NCBI RefSeq assembly: GCF_001507665.1
Contig: NZ_CP013910.1
Span: 2,293,501 to 2,357,500 of the forward strand
From: Deinococcus actinosclerus
GTDB lineage: Bacteria > Deinococcota > Deinococci > Deinococcales > Deinococcaceae
Length of the DNA: 64,000 bases
Direction of reading: 5' to 3'
The notes under the pieces were generated by a model. The model ran no database searches, was not told the DNA's origin, and worked only from the letters and a program-made list of their open reading frames with translations. Shown piece after piece: positions 18,790 to 32,910 of this stretch. Position 1 is the first letter of the stretch. Each line of letters starts with the position of its first letter. The position numbers were made by a program, and so were the translations under genes.

Positions 18790-19878
18790 TCAGCGGACCG
18801 GGTCCGGCGCGCCCAGCAGCAGCGGTTGCGTGGGCGTCTGCCCGGCCGGCACCAGCGAGGCTGCCGTGATGCCCGCCAGTCGCACGCCCCGGCCCGCGAG
18901 CAGCTCCGGCGTCAGGAGCCGCGCGGCGGCGCGGGCCAGATCCGGCGCGGCGTGAACCGGCAGCGGGAGGGTGACCCGGCGCGTGATGACGCTGCGGTCG
19001 TCGAACTTCAGTTTCAGCACCACCGTCCTGGCCGCCAGCCCGGCCCGCTCCAGGCGGCGTTCCACGCCCTGCGCCAGCACGGGCAGCCGGGCCGCCACCG
19101 CGTCCACGCCACGCAGGTCGTGCCCGTAGGTCTCCTCGGTGCCCACGCTGCGGTGCGGGCGGTCCGGTTCGACCGGGCGGTCGTCCAGCCCGCGCGCGAT
19201 CCGCGAGAAGTGCGCGCCGTGCACCCCAAAGCGCGCCGTCAGGGCCGCCGGGTCGGCGGCGCGCAGCTGCGCACCCGTGTGAATGCCCATCCCGGCCAGT
19301 TTCGCGGCGGTCGCCGGGCCGATCCCGTGAAAGTCCCCCACCGGCAGTTCGGCCAGCAGCGCGTCCACCTGATCCGGCAGGATCACGGTCAGCCCGTCGG
19401 GCTTGTGCAGGCCGCTCGCGAGTTTCGCCAGGAACTTGTTCACGCTCACGCCCGCCGTCGCCGTCAGGCCCGTCCCCTCGCGGATCTGCCGCCGGATGGC
19501 CTGCGCAATCCGCGTCGCACTCGGCCCGCCCGTCAGGGGCGCGGTGACGTCGAGGTACGCCTCGTCCAGCGACAGCGGCTCCACCAGCGGCGTGAACGCG
19601 GCGAACACCGCGCGGATCTGCACGCTCACCTCGCGGTACGCCTCGAACCTCGGCTCCACCACCACCAGCTCCGGGCAGCGCTCCAGCGCGCGGTACAGCG
19701 GCATCGCCGACCGCACCCCATAGGGCCGCGCCTCGTAACTCGCGGTCAGGACCACCGACCGACGCCCACCCCACGCGACCGCCACGGGCCGCCCCCGCAG
19801 CCGCGCGTCGTCCCGCTGCTCCACCGACGCGTAGAAGGCGTCCATGTCCACGTGAATGATCTTGCGGGGCGAGGGCAC
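18790..19878 (-). CDS. dinB: DNA polymerase IV (Y-family translesion polymerase)
   Basis: A 362-aa Y-family polymerase of normal length. Catalytic acidic residues are at D11/D13 (VDMDAFYASVEQ) and in SLDEAYLDVT near residue 105. The steric-gate tyrosine is in FYAS, and the HhH region GIGPATAAKLAGMGI is present. The C-terminus ends after the little-finger domain with no obvious beta-clamp motif. Pol IV copies past damaged bases. GTG start 19878 follows TAGCAT by 6 nt, indicating a leaderless mRNA. No LexA-type operator was recognised. Confidence 0.93.
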   Translation of the reverse strand: MPSPRKIIHVDMDAFYASVEQRDDARLRGRPVAVAWGGRRSVVLTASYEARPYGVRSAMPLYRALERCPELVVVEPRFEAYREVSVQIRAVFAAFTPLVEPLSLDEAYLDVTAPLTGGPSATRIAQAIRRQIREGTGLTATAGVSVNKFLAKLASGLHKPDGLTVILPDQVDALLAELPVGDFHGIGPATAAKLAGMGIHTGAQLRAADPAALTARFGVHGAHFSRIARGLDDRPVEPDRPHRSVGTEETYGHDLRGVDAVAARLPVLAQGVERRLERAGLAARTVVLKLKFDDRSVITRRVTLPLPVHAAPDLARAAARLLTPELLAGRGVRLAGITAASLVPAGQTPTQPLLLGAPDPVR

Positions 19879-19902
19879 CCGCCCATGCTAGAGCGAGCCG
19901 GG

Positions 19903-21111
<1,209 letters not shown>

Positions 21112-21194
21112 CCCTCCAGGGTACCGCACGGGCCACAAAATGCGGGAGGGGGCGGGTGCCACGCGGGCCCGCCCCCTCCCCTGCCGCGCCCGAC

Positions 21195-22445
21195 TCAGGC
21201 GGCCGGCACGTCCCGCTCCGGGCGGGGGGCCAGGGCGCGCAGCACCAGCGGGGCCAGCACGGTCGTGAGCAGCACCATGAGGAGCACCTCCGCGTACACC
21301 TGCTTGCCGATCACGCCCGCCGCGAGGCCCAGGCTGGCGACGATCAGGCCCACCTCGCCACGCGGGACCATGCCCACGCCGACCAGCAGCGACTGCCGCC
21401 CGCCCATGCTGCGCGCGCCGATCAGGCCGCCCGCGACCTTGCCGATGACGGCCAGCACCGTCAGGATCAGGCCCGCGACGATCACGGTGGTGTTCCCCAG
21501 CACGCTCAGGTCCAGCTGCAAACCCACGACCACGAAGAACACCGGCGCGAGGAAGGACTCCAGCGCGTGCACCTTCGACTCGAATTCCAGTTCGTCCTTC
21601 ACCTCGGCCAGCACCATGCCGGCCAGGAACGCCCCGATGATGGGCGCGAGACCCGCCACGGTGCTCAGCGCGGCCACGCCCAGGCCCACCACGATCGCCA
21701 CGTTGAACATGCGCGACAGGCTCAGGTTCCGCAGACGGGGCTGGAAGCGGCGGATCAGCGGAATGCCCACCGCGAGCACCAGCGCCACGAAGCCCACGCT
21801 GAGGCCCAGGATCAGCCCCACCTGCCCGGCACTCATGCTCTCCCCGGCGCCCAGGCCGCTCACGACCGCCAGCAGCGTCAGGCCCAGGATGTCGTCAATG
21901 ACGGCCGCGCCCAGGATCACCTGCGCGAACCGCGCGTCCAGCACGCCCATCTCCTGCAACACCTTCGCGGTGATGCCCACCGACGTCGCCACCAGCGCCG
22001 TTCCCACGAACAGCGCGCTGACGTTCTCCTGCCCCTGCCACAACCCGAAGCCGAAGCCCAGCGCCAGCGGGAACACGATGCCCAGCACCGCCACGAGCAG
22101 CGCCTCCTTCCCCACCGACAGCAGATCCCGGAAGCGGGTCTCCAGCCCCACCATGAACAGCAGGAACACCGCCCCCAGTTCCGCGAGGCTGAGCAGGAAC
22201 TCGTCCGGACGCACCAGATTCAGCACGCTCGGCCCGATCAGGATCCCGGCCAGCACCTGCCCCACCACCGCCGGAACCCCCAGCTTCGAGGCCACCGTGC
22301 CGAACACCGCCGCGGCCAGCACCACCCAGAACAGACCAAACAGCAGATCCGCCGTTCCCGCCGAACTCGCCGCCAGCGCGCCGCCCGACAGCAGCACGCC
22401 CAGCGGCAGCGCCGCACGCCAACCCGATCCCTTGAACACCACCAT
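21195..22445 (-). CDS. CPA2-family monovalent cation/proton antiporter (Kef/GerN type)
   Basis: A 416-aa protein with a signal-like N-terminus and about 12 TM helices. It has the CPA2 motif [18 protein letters not shown], in which the paired aspartates are the ion-binding site, and the N-terminal region [19 protein letters not shown]. There is no C-terminal RCK/TrkA-N domain, so it is not a glutathione-gated Kef channel. It exchanges Na+ or K+ for H+. Start ATG 22445 is preceded by GGAGGTG, a rather close spacing. A terminator-like hairpin lies just upstream in its leader. Confidence 0.9.
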   Translation of the reverse strand: MVVFKGSGWRAALPLGVLLSGGALAASSAGTADLLFGLFWVVLAAAVFGTVASKLGVPAVVGQVLAGILIGPSVLNLVRPDEFLLSLAELGAVFLLFMVGLETRFRDLLSVGKEALLVAVLGIVFPLALGFGFGLWQGQENVSALFVGTALVATSVGITAKVLQEMGVLDARFAQVILGAAVIDDILGLTLLAVVSGLGAGESMSAGQVGLILGLSVGFVALVLAVGIPLIRRFQPRLRNLSLSRMFNVAIVVGLGVAALSTVAGLAPIIGAFLAGMVLAEVKDELEFESKVHALESFLAPVFFVVVGLQLDLSVLGNTTVIVAGLILTVLAVIGKVAGGLIGARSMGGRQSLLVGVGMVPRGEVGLIVASLGLAAGVIGKQVYAEVLLMVLLTTVLAPLVLRALAPRPERDVPAA

Positions 22446-22481
22446 CACCTCCACACCTGAAAGAGCGAAAAGCAAAAGGCA

Positions 22482-22510
22482 TGGAGTCAGGCCAACTTGA
22501 CCTGACTCCA
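22482..22510 (-). terminator. Attenuator-like hairpin in the antiporter leader
   Basis: A 10-bp perfect stem (22482-22491 / 22501-22510) with a 9-nt loop is followed on the minus strand by TGCCTTTTGCTTTT. That is the form of an intrinsic terminator, placed 37 nt before the antiporter start codon. No other gene transcribed in this direction lies between it and the divergent lipoprotein gene, so it would act on the antiporter's own leader RNA. Confidence 0.65.
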
Positions 22511-22679
22511 CCCCGGCGGCCTATGGGAACCGCACCCCGCCGCACCGAAGCGACGAACTTGCTCTCCATCCTAAAGGAGCAGGCCCCGCCTTGATCAGAA
22601 TCTTAATGTCAGGTGAACAGCGGGGGGGGTGCCCAGGGTGCGCCACATGAGAGACCGGGGCCACCCTACAGTGAGCCTC

Positions 22680-23555
22680 GTGAAACTTGCCACTCCCCTC
22701 CTGCTCCTGACCGCCACCCTCATGACCGCCTGTGGCGGGGGCAAGACCGCGAACACCCCCGACACCACCGGCCCGCAACTCACCCTGACCCAGAGCGCGC
22801 CTCTGGAAGACGGCACCGTTACCCTGACCGCCGCCGCCACCGACGACAGCGGAATCAGCAAAGTCGAGTTCTACCAGAACGGTACCCTGCTCGGCACAGA
22901 CACCACCGCCCCCTACACGTATCCGGTCGATCTGGTCAACGACAGCCGAAGCGGATACACCGCCAAGGCGTACGACACCAAGGGCAACGCCACCGTCACC
23001 GCCACGTTCAACGTCACTACCAAGTACCAGGGGGGCTGGTACTGGGTGGCGACGGATGGCAGCGGCGGCGTCATCGCAGACGGCATTTCCACCTTCATCA
23101 CAGAGGTGCCGGTCAATGGACAGCAGGTGGCCGGGGGCATCTACTCGGATACCGATCAGACCCGCCTGGGCATCAGTCTGATGGGGCCGATCTTCAGCAC
23201 CACGACCCTCGAAACCGCCTTCACAGTCAGCACCGACAACGCGGATCTGTACCTCGCCGCGCAGGATGATGACGGGACCATCGGTACCTACGAGGGCCGC
23301 CCCGTCTTCGAAGGACGAGGTGCCATTCTCGACACCGCGACGTCCAGCAGCATTCCCGTCTACTTCGGCATGCTTCAGATCAACACAGATGTAGACGCGA
23401 CGGTCAACACGCAGACCCAGACCACTCTGCGGGCCATGCTGAAAGGCAGCCTGAGTGCTCAGCGCCTGAACCGCCCTGCCCGAGTGGGAGTGGCCCTACC
23501 CAGCACCCTGAACGTCAAGCTGCCCGACCTCAGCCGCTTCAAGCTGCCCCAGTAA
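22680..23555 (+). CDS. Lipoprotein with bacterial Ig-like domain
   Basis: A 291-aa lipoprotein. GTG 22680 starts a 17-residue signal peptide with lipobox LMTAC (Cys18), then a GGGK linker. Residues ~30-115 form a bacterial Ig-like domain (ATDDSGISKVEFYQNG, TTAPYTYPVDL). The C-terminal ~170 residues are not recognised; they look beta-rich and contain no enzyme motif. A GTG three codons upstream is an alternative start. It is probably a surface-anchored protein of unknown role. It is divergent from the antiporter and followed by a strong terminator. Confidence 0.75.
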   Translation: MKLATPLLLLTATLMTACGGGKTANTPDTTGPQLTLTQSAPLEDGTVTLTAAATDDSGISKVEFYQNGTLLGTDTTAPYTYPVDLVNDSRSGYTAKAYDTKGNATVTATFNVTTKYQGGWYWVATDGSGGVIADGISTFITEVPVNGQQVAGGIYSDTDQTRLGISLMGPIFSTTTLETAFTVSTDNADLYLAAQDDDGTIGTYEGRPVFEGRGAILDTATSSSIPVYFGMLQINTDVDATVNTQTQTTLRAMLKGSLSAQRLNRPARVGVALPSTLNVKLPDLSRFKLPQ

Positions 23556-23563
23556 CCTTCACG

Positions 23564-23601
23564 GAAGCAGGGCGCCCCCTTCCCGGCGGGCGCCCTGCTT
23601 C
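23564..23601. terminator. Bidirectional terminator between the lipoprotein and fadA genes
   Basis: A 14-bp perfect inverted repeat (23564-23577 / 23588-23601) with a 10-nt loop lies in the 59-nt convergent gap. A short T-rich tail follows on the plus side. Confidence 0.8.
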
Positions 23602-23614
23602 TATCCTGCTCGGG

Positions 23615-24808
<1,194 letters not shown>

Positions 24809-24896
24809 CAGGGTTCTCTCCTTGCACCGTCGCTCTCGGACGGTTGAGGTTGAATGGGTCCAGTCAGGGACTGAACGAGGTTGAACTTGAGCCCGC

Positions 24897-26078
24897 TCAT
24901 CCCGCCACCTCTGGCAGCACCCTGCCGATGAAGGTGTCGAGTTGGGCGTCGTACTGTTCGGGGTTGATGTTCCACACGCGGATGTGTTTGCCGCCTTCGA
25001 CCCGGTGGTATTCGATGAGGTCGGGGCGGGCAGCGGCGAGCGCGTCGGCCTGACTGACCGGGATGGTGCGGTCGCGCGTGCCGTGCCACATGAGGATGGG
25101 GAGGTTGAAGCTGGGTGCGGCGCGGATCTGGTCGACGGTGTCGAAGTCCTGGCCGCTGCGGCGCGTCACGACCCACTGGGTGAAGGTGGCGACGTGCCGC
25201 GCGAGGAAGGGTGGGAGGCCGAAGCGTTGGCCCTGGGAGAGGATGGTGGCCCGCCAGTCCAGCGCGGGGCAGTCGAGCATGACGCCCGTGACGGGAATCG
25301 GGTACGGCTGGTGCCGGGCGCGCAGGGCGCTGAGGGCGATGTTGCCGCCCATGCTGAACCCGTACAGCACGGCCCGCCTGTACCCGGCCCCCTGCGCCCA
25401 GTGCAGCGCGCTGATGACGTCCTCGGCTTCCTGGTCGCCCAGGGTCAGGTAGCCGCTCTCGCTTCGGGGGGCGCCGTGGGCGTTGCGGAACGTGACGAAC
25501 AGGCTGGCCGCGCCGGTGCGCCGCAGCGCGGGCAGCATCCGCAGCGCCTGGGCGCGCTGTCCGCCGTGACCGTGGATGACGATCACGACGGCGTCCGCGC
25601 GGCCGGGGGCGTCGCCGCTGGGTGGAATGTGCCACGCGGGCATGTCCCCCAGCGGGGTGTGCACCTTCGTGTCCTCGAACTCGACGCCCAGCTGGGCGGG
25701 TGTGCCGTTGTACACGAAGGTGCTGGCCCAGGCGAGCGCGCCGTTGGGCAGCACGCCGCGTTCCTCCTGCACCGGGCGGCGCACGAGGGTGCCCACGACC
25801 TGCCGCTCACCCAGGACCGCGTGCCCCTTGTTCGGGAGCAGTGGCACGATGCCGATGGGGCCGCGCGACAGCGTCTCCGCACTGGCGGGCAGGTACACCT
25901 CGTTCCCCCGCCGACCCACCGGCACGAACACGCCCTTCACCCAGCGGGTCTTGCTGCGCAGGGTGATATCAGCTCCCACCAGCGCACCCGCCAGCACCAC
26001 CCCGGCGTAGGCCAGGGCGGCCCAGCCGAGGGCGCGGCGTTTACGGACGTTCAGGAGTCGGTCGGTCAGGCGGGTCAT
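24897..26078 (-). CDS. Membrane-anchored alpha/beta hydrolase
   Basis: A 393-aa protein with an N-terminal TM anchor (about residues 17-37), a non-conserved N-terminal region, then an alpha/beta hydrolase fold. The oxyanion strand is [11 protein letters not shown], the nucleophile elbow GFSMGGN, and the C-terminal acid/His part includes [14 protein letters not shown] and GGKHIRVW. It resembles BAAT/YqkD-type serine hydrolases that act on acyl esters. It is placed between two beta-oxidation genes, so a role in releasing acyl chains is possible but unproven. The N-terminus faces the membrane. Confidence 0.78.
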   Translation of the reverse strand: MTRLTDRLLNVRKRRALGWAALAYAGVVLAGALVGADITLRSKTRWVKGVFVPVGRRGNEVYLPASAETLSRGPIGIVPLLPNKGHAVLGERQVVGTLVRRPVQEERGVLPNGALAWASTFVYNGTPAQLGVEFEDTKVHTPLGDMPAWHIPPSGDAPGRADAVVIVIHGHGGQRAQALRMLPALRRTGAASLFVTFRNAHGAPRSESGYLTLGDQEAEDVISALHWAQGAGYRRAVLYGFSMGGNIALSALRARHQPYPIPVTGVMLDCPALDWRATILSQGQRFGLPPFLARHVATFTQWVVTRRSGQDFDTVDQIRAAPSFNLPILMWHGTRDRTIPVSQADALAAARPDLIEYHRVEGGKHIRVWNINPEQYDAQLDTFIGRVLPEVAG

Positions 26079-26103
26079 GAGGTCATCCTGTCAGGCGGGG
26101 GCT

Positions 26104-28449
<2,346 letters not shown>

Positions 28450-28468
28450 GCGACCTCCTGCGAGATAC

Positions 28469-28497
28469 CTATAAAATTAGACTCGGTTCAAGTTTAA
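28469..28497 (-). promoter_or_regulatory. Promoter of the fad operon
   Basis: On the minus strand TTAAAC (28497-28492), a 17-nt spacer and TTATAG (28474-28469) give a good sigma-70 promoter about 20 nt before the fadN start. The -35 overlaps the stop codon of the APH-like gene. The stretch is strikingly AT-rich for this genome. Confidence 0.6.
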
Positions 28498-29387
28498 GAC
28501 CGCGGCGGGGCGTTTGTCCACCAGCCCCGCAGGCCCGTCAGCGCCCACCGTCCCGCCTCCAGATACGCGGGCCGGCCCTCCCGCACCGCGAACGCCAGAT
28601 CACCCAGCGCGCGGCACAGCGCGTACCATGCCGCGCGCTCCCACACCGCCCCAGACGCCGGGTACGCCGCCTGCGCGGCGTGCCACAGCACCGGGTTACC
28701 CCAGTGGAGCAGACCCGCCAGGTCCCGCGCCGGGTCCCCCAGCGCCGCGTCCGCCCAGTCCAGCACACCCGAGAGGCGTCCCGCCCCGTCCAGGTGAACG
28801 TGCTCGGCCGCGAAATCCCCGTGGATAGGGACCGGCCCCACCTCCCGCAGGTCGGGCACCGCCTGCACACGCGCCGCCCACCACGCCGCGTCCGGCAGGA
28901 CCCCTGCCACCGACGCGACGTGCAGGTCGTCCAGCGCGGCGTTCTGCCAATCGTGCCCGGTCGGGTCGAGATCCACGCTTAGCTCGGAGCCCTGCGGGTT
29001 CAGTCTGTGCAGGTCGGCCAGCCAGCCCCCCAGTGCCCCACCCAGCGCGCCCGGATCGGATAGCGGCTGCCCCAGTGCCGACACGCCAGGCACGCGGCGG
29101 GCCACGCTGAACCCCTCCGGGGCCAGGGGCGCCGGGTCACTCAGGCGCATCACTTCCGGCAGCGCCGCGCCGGGCAGCCGGGGGGTCAGCCACGCCAGCA
29201 GCCGGGCTTCGCGCCGCAGGGCCTCTCCCCCGCCGGGCCAGCGGGGCAGACGAACGACGCGGTTCCCCTCCAGCGTGTAGGCGCGGTGGTCGCTGCCCAC
29301 GCCCAGCAGGCCCACGGCGTCCGGCGGGGCGCGCAGCAGGGCCGCCACCTGCCGCGCACTCAGGGCCGGAAGTTCAGAAGCGGTCAC
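28494..29387 (-). CDS. Aminoglycoside/macrolide phosphotransferase-family kinase
   Basis: A 297-aa APH-fold protein. It has a substrate loop GLLGVGSDHRAYTL and the ATP-contact strand NRVVRLPRW. The catalytic loop is IHGDFAAEHVHLD, and the metal motif VLDWADAALGDPARDLA corresponds to DFG. The loop Asn of classic APH (HGDxxxxN) is His here, as in some macrolide phosphotransferases. The natural substrate is unknown; resistance should not be assumed. The start is GTG 29387. Confidence 0.8.
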   Translation of the reverse strand: MTASELPALSARQVAALLRAPPDAVGLLGVGSDHRAYTLEGNRVVRLPRWPGGGEALRREARLLAWLTPRLPGAALPEVMRLSDPAPLAPEGFSVARRVPGVSALGQPLSDPGALGGALGGWLADLHRLNPQGSELSVDLDPTGHDWQNAALDDLHVASVAGVLPDAAWWAARVQAVPDLREVGPVPIHGDFAAEHVHLDGAGRLSGVLDWADAALGDPARDLAGLLHWGNPVLWHAAQAAYPASGAVWERAAWYALCRALGDLAFAVREGRPAYLEAGRWALTGLRGWWTNAPPRS

Positions 29388-29421
29388 GCCTCACAGTCCA
29401 GCACGCCCCGGTTCCGCGGGG

Positions 29422-29700
29422 TTACTTGATGAAGCCTTTCACCACGAACACCAGCGCCAGCCCCGCCAGGGCCAGCAGCGCCGCGCCGCTCAGGCGGCGG
29501 TCCGTGCGCCAGCCCGCTGCCGCCACCCACAGCGCCGCCAGGACCGGCACGGCCGCCACCCACACCACGCCCACCCACGCGTAGTCCGGCAGCAGCACCC
29601 CCACCGCCAGCAGGGCCACGCCCACCCAGAAGCCCAGCGGGTACAGCCACGCGGGCAGCCCGGCCAGTTCGGTGTTGTCCCTGCGGTCCGGGGCGCTCAC
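29422..29700 (-). CDS. DUF1634 membrane protein, partner of the TauE/SafE exporter
   Basis: A 92-aa protein with three hydrophobic helices ([53 protein letters not shown]). The GTG start at 29700 overlaps the TGA of the upstream exporter (GTGA). DUF1634 genes are typically adjacent to TauE/SafE-type exporters, which supports the call and suggests an accessory subunit. An ATG 7 codons upstream is less likely. Confidence 0.78.
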   Translation of the reverse strand: MSAPDRRDNTELAGLPAWLYPLGFWVGVALLAVGVLLPDYAWVGVVWVAAVPVLAALWVAAAGWRTDRRLSGAALLALAGLALVFVVKGFIK

Positions 29701-30464
29701 GCCTGCCCCCAGTACTTCCACAGGAGTTGCAGGGCGGTGAAGATCAGCAGCAGGCTGAAGAACAGCTTCAGTTGCGCGGCGGGAATGCGGCTTTGCAGGC
29801 TGGCTCCGGCGCGCGCGCCGATCAGAACGCCCAGCGCCACCCCGGCCGCCAGGCGCAGGTCGAGCAGGCCGCCCGCCTGGTACACCAGCGCGTTGCTGAC
29901 GGCGGTCAGGCCCATGATGAAGGTGCTCGTGGCGATGGCCTGCCGGATGGGCACGCCCGCCATGAGGTTCAGCACCGGGACCTGCACGGTGCCGCCGCCG
30001 ATGCCCAGCAGGCCGCTCATGACGCCCGCGAAGGTCATGGCCGGAGGCACCAGCCGCGAGGGTTCGCGTTCGACCTCCACGCGTTTCAGGCCGCGCAGGA
30101 GGTTGTAAGCGGAGTACAGCAGCAGCGCCGCGAACACGGTCGCGACCGCGCGCGCCGGGAGGATCAGGCCCAGGAACGACCCGGCGGCCCCGCCGACGAT
30201 GGTGTACGGCGAGAGCAGGTACCCGGTCCGGGCGCGCACGAGGCCCTGCTGCAGGTAGCTGGCCGCGCCGCTGAGGCCCACGGCGAGCACGCCGATCTGG
30301 CTGATGGCGACCGCCTGCGCGATCGTGATGTCCCGCCCGAAGTGCGGCAGCAGGAATTCCAGCGCGGGGACGACGACCACGCCGCCACCCAGGCCCAGGA
30401 TCGCGCCGAGCACCCCGGCGAGCAGGCCCACGCCGATCACGGCGAGCGTCACGGCGCTGATCAC
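29697..30464 (-). CDS. TauE/SafE-family sulfite/organosulfonate exporter
   Basis: A 255-aa TSUP-family transporter of typical size with about eight TM helices. It has the glycine-rich family signatures [16 protein letters not shown] near the N-terminus and [15 protein letters not shown] in the second half. The family exports sulfite, sulfoacetate or related C1/C2 sulfur anions. GTG 30464 overlaps the stop of a possible leaderless 18-codon upstream ORF. It is coupled to DUF1634 downstream. Confidence 0.87.
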   Translation of the reverse strand: MISAVTLAVIGVGLLAGVLGAILGLGGGVVVVPALEFLLPHFGRDITIAQAVAISQIGVLAVGLSGAASYLQQGLVRARTGYLLSPYTIVGGAAGSFLGLILPARAVATVFAALLLYSAYNLLRGLKRVEVEREPSRLVPPAMTFAGVMSGLLGIGGGTVQVPVLNLMAGVPIRQAIATSTFIMGLTAVSNALVYQAGGLLDLRLAAGVALGVLIGARAGASLQSRIPAAQLKLFFSLLLIFTALQLLWKYWGQA

Positions 30465-30517
30465 GCGCGGCCCCGCCCGGCGGGCGCGGTCAGGAGGCGG
30501 ACACGGGTTGAACTCAC
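30461..30517 (-). CDS. Candidate leaderless 18-aa upstream ORF before the TauE/SafE exporter
   Basis: GTG at 30517 lies 7 nt after TAGCCT (30530-30525), the spacing used by leaderless genes in this window. It encodes [18 protein letters not shown], and its TGA overlaps the exporter GTG (GTGA). The STRVRLLT core resembles the small leader peptides seen before sulfur-metabolism genes in actinobacteria, though it has no cysteine codons. It could couple exporter translation to its own reading. Composition evidence is very limited at this length. Confidence 0.4.
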   Translation of the reverse strand: MSSTRVRLLTAPAGRGRA

Positions 30518-30687
30518 GTCCCGGAGGCTAACACGGCCTGTGGGGCCGCGGCGGCCGGCCACCGGTTCAGGCTGGACACCGACTGCACGCGCCTCGCCGA
30601 CCTCCTGTGCCCCGCGCGACCCCGGGGCAGGAATCAGCGGCCCGCAGGGCGAGTCCTGCGCCTGCCCGGCCAGGGCGTCCGGTGCGG

Positions 30688-32595
30688 TCAGTTCGGCAGG
30701 GGGGCCAGGGTGCCCATCAACCGCTGCTCCCAGTCGGGGCGCAGGCCCAGCTCCTGCTGCGCCCGCTGCGCCGCGCCACTCAGCGCCCGCTGCGCGGCCA
30801 CGCGGCCCTCCAGCTCCAGGGTGGCCGTCACCAGATACTCCACCAGCGCCTCGTCACAGGGATCGATGTCGAGCAGCCGGGCGGCCAGATCGGCGCACTT
30901 CTGGTACTCGCCGCGCTCGCTCCAGCGCTTCATCAGGCTCAGGCCGGATTTCATGACAGTCCACTCCAAGGCGTCACGCTCCTCGCGCACCCACTGGGTA
31001 TCGACGTCCGGCAGGAAGAGGCCGGGCAGAGACCGGATGGTTTCGGCCACCTCATCCTCGCTGTCGGCGCTGAGTTCCCGCTGAGTGAATTGCAGGTCCC
31101 ACTGAAACAGCGCGCCCTCGCAGCTCACCCGGTACTCGCCGCTGCCCTTGTCGAGCAGGATACGCAGCCACGGCAGGTGCCGCGACAGCTCGCGCTTGGC
31201 CTGATGGAAGTAGTTCGCGGCGCGCCGGGGGTCATCGTCCCCCCACAGGGCGGACAGCAGCTGGCTGCGGGTGGCCGGGCCCCGCAGCAGCAAAAAGGCC
31301 AGCAGTTCCACCGTGCGCCGCATGCCCAGCCGGATCTCCTGCCCGTCCACCAGGACGGCCGTCTGCCCCAGGGTGCGCAGTTCGATCAGGAAGGGTTCGT
31401 CCGGGAAGGCCGCGCGCCAGTCCGCCTGGAGCGCCTGAGCGGCCAGCGACGGCCGGCGTGACTGCAGCAGCGGCAGCAGGTGGGGCAGCAGACGCAGCTC
31501 CGCCAGGAGCACGGGGCTGCCGTGCGCGTGTCGCGCCTGCAGCGCATCCTCCAGCGCGCGCTGCGCCGAGGTCAGATCCGGCAGCAGCGCCGCGCTGCGG
31601 TGCAGGTCGCACCAGGCGGTCTCCCGCGTCAGGTGCAGGGCCACGAAGGCGGCACGCGCCAGATTCAGGTACTCCAGGGCCTGGGTGTCCCCGCGCGCGG
31701 CGTGCCAGGCGCCCAGCCGCAGGTCCACGAGCGCGCGCAGGTAGGGGGTGGGACTCAGACGCTGCGCGCGGAGCAGTTCCGCGTGCGCGGCGCCCCAGGC
31801 CTGCTGCGCGGTCAGCAGCGCCGCGCGCCCCAGCGCCGCCTGACACTCGGTGCCCAGTTCACCGCTGCGCTGGGCCAGCCGCCGCGTCTCCTCAAACGCG
31901 GCCATGGCGGTCTCCCAGCGGCCCCGCGCGCAGGCCAGCTGACCCAGCAGGAGGTGGTGCCCCCCCGCCGCGACCGGAGCGCCGTCCAGGTGCGGCCGCG
32001 CCTGCTCGAGCGCCTGCGCCGCCAGGTCGAACTGGGCGGCGTCCAGAGCGATGCGCGCCTGGGCGTGCAGGGCCAGCAGGCGTTCGGGGCCCTGCGCGTG
32101 GGTCAGGGCGCTGCTCAGGTAGTGCTGCGCGGGGGTGCTGAGCCCCAGCTGGGCATAGGTGGAGGCCAGCAGCCGCGCCGCGCGGCAGCGCTCGGGCCGA
32201 CTGACCGCCTGGGGACTGAGCAGGACCCCGGCCGCCGTGAAGTGGTCGTGCGCGCGGCGCAGCTGGCCCTCGGCCAGGTCGAGCGCCCCCAGTTCCAGCG
32301 ACAGGAGGGCGCGGTTCTCGGCGCTGTACTCCTGCGCCAGCAGCGGGGTCAGGAGCGCCCGCGCCGCGCCGGCCTCACCCGTGAAACGCAGCGTGCGGGC
32401 CAGATCGACCGCCGCCGGGACGCAGCCGCACTGCACGGCCTGGGTGAACAGGTCACGGGCGGTCAGCAGTTCACCCCGCAGGAAGTGGGCGCGGCCGGCC
32501 GCATGCACCTCGGCCGCCTGCAGGCCGACAGGAGCATTGTGTGCACCAGCCTGACCGTCCCCGGGCGGGAGGAGCGGAAGTCCTGGATTCGACAT
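30688..32595 (-). CDS. TPR-BTAD (SARP-like) transcriptional regulator
   Basis: A 635-aa regulator. Residues ~25-390 are helical TPR-like repeats (AHFLRGELLTARDLFTQAV, ALGAADLAEGQ-type units, LACARGRWETAMAAFEETRR). At ~400-480 is an OmpR-type winged helix (RTLGQTAVLVDGQEI, RRTVELLAFLLLRGPATRSQL, LWGDDDPRRAANYFHQAKREL). At ~500-630 is a bacterial transcriptional activation domain (GLFLPDVDTQWVREERDAL, DEALVEYLVTATLELEGR). Classic SARPs have DNA-binding plus BTAD first; here a long sensor-like TPR region comes first. The start ATG has AAGG 7 nt upstream. It is divergent from three large secreted-protein genes, which it probably activates. Confidence 0.85.
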   Translation of the reverse strand: MSNPGLPLLPPGDGQAGAHNAPVGLQAAEVHAAGRAHFLRGELLTARDLFTQAVQCGCVPAAVDLARTLRFTGEAGAARALLTPLLAQEYSAENRALLSLELGALDLAEGQLRRAHDHFTAAGVLLSPQAVSRPERCRAARLLASTYAQLGLSTPAQHYLSSALTHAQGPERLLALHAQARIALDAAQFDLAAQALEQARPHLDGAPVAAGGHHLLLGQLACARGRWETAMAAFEETRRLAQRSGELGTECQAALGRAALLTAQQAWGAAHAELLRAQRLSPTPYLRALVDLRLGAWHAARGDTQALEYLNLARAAFVALHLTRETAWCDLHRSAALLPDLTSAQRALEDALQARHAHGSPVLLAELRLLPHLLPLLQSRRPSLAAQALQADWRAAFPDEPFLIELRTLGQTAVLVDGQEIRLGMRRTVELLAFLLLRGPATRSQLLSALWGDDDPRRAANYFHQAKRELSRHLPWLRILLDKGSGEYRVSCEGALFQWDLQFTQRELSADSEDEVAETIRSLPGLFLPDVDTQWVREERDALEWTVMKSGLSLMKRWSERGEYQKCADLAARLLDIDPCDEALVEYLVTATLELEGRVAAQRALSGAAQRAQQELGLRPDWEQRLMGTLAPLPN

Positions 32596-32910
32596 GAGAG
32601 CACCTTACCGGTCGTTCACGAACTTGGCGCCGAAATTTAGCATAGAGCCTCGTAAATGAAGATTCGCTCATGGAAGCGTGGACACCAGGTAAACATTCAG
32701 TGAGGCCAGTCAGGACCTAAGTGAGGCCAGCAGCAGCGCCTCCTACGGTTCAGTCACGCTCTGGAGGGCGTTATCCGTGTGCATGACTGCCCCTGATCTG
32801 GTCCGTCCACCTCCCCCCGAATCCTGCGCGAGCGCCCATACCCGGGGCCCCTGATCCCGCCCCGGTCAGCGGCCCTGTCCACCCCGCGCCCCGCCCACCA
32901 GAGGTGATCC
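32596..32910. promoter_or_regulatory. Divergent regulatory region with 11-nt direct repeats (candidate SARP operator)
   Basis: No gene is seen in these 315 bp. AGTGAGGCCAG occurs twice exactly, at 32699-32709 and 32720-32730, with starts 21 bp apart, two helical turns. The second copy covers the -35 position of a possible promoter whose -10 is TACGGT (32744-32749). OmpR/SARP proteins bind same-face direct repeats overlapping the -35. A second AT-rich patch at 32630-32660 probably holds the regulator's own promoter. Confidence 0.6.

Noticed and set aside
22445..22625. c-di-AMP (ydaO) or Mg2+ (M-box) riboswitch before the antiporter
   Set aside because: I looked for the consensus motifs of both classes and found none; only the terminator-like hairpin is supported.
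28494..29387. Aminoglycoside resistance gene
   Set aside because: Only the general APH fold is supported. The catalytic-loop Asn is His and nothing indicates an antibiotic substrate.
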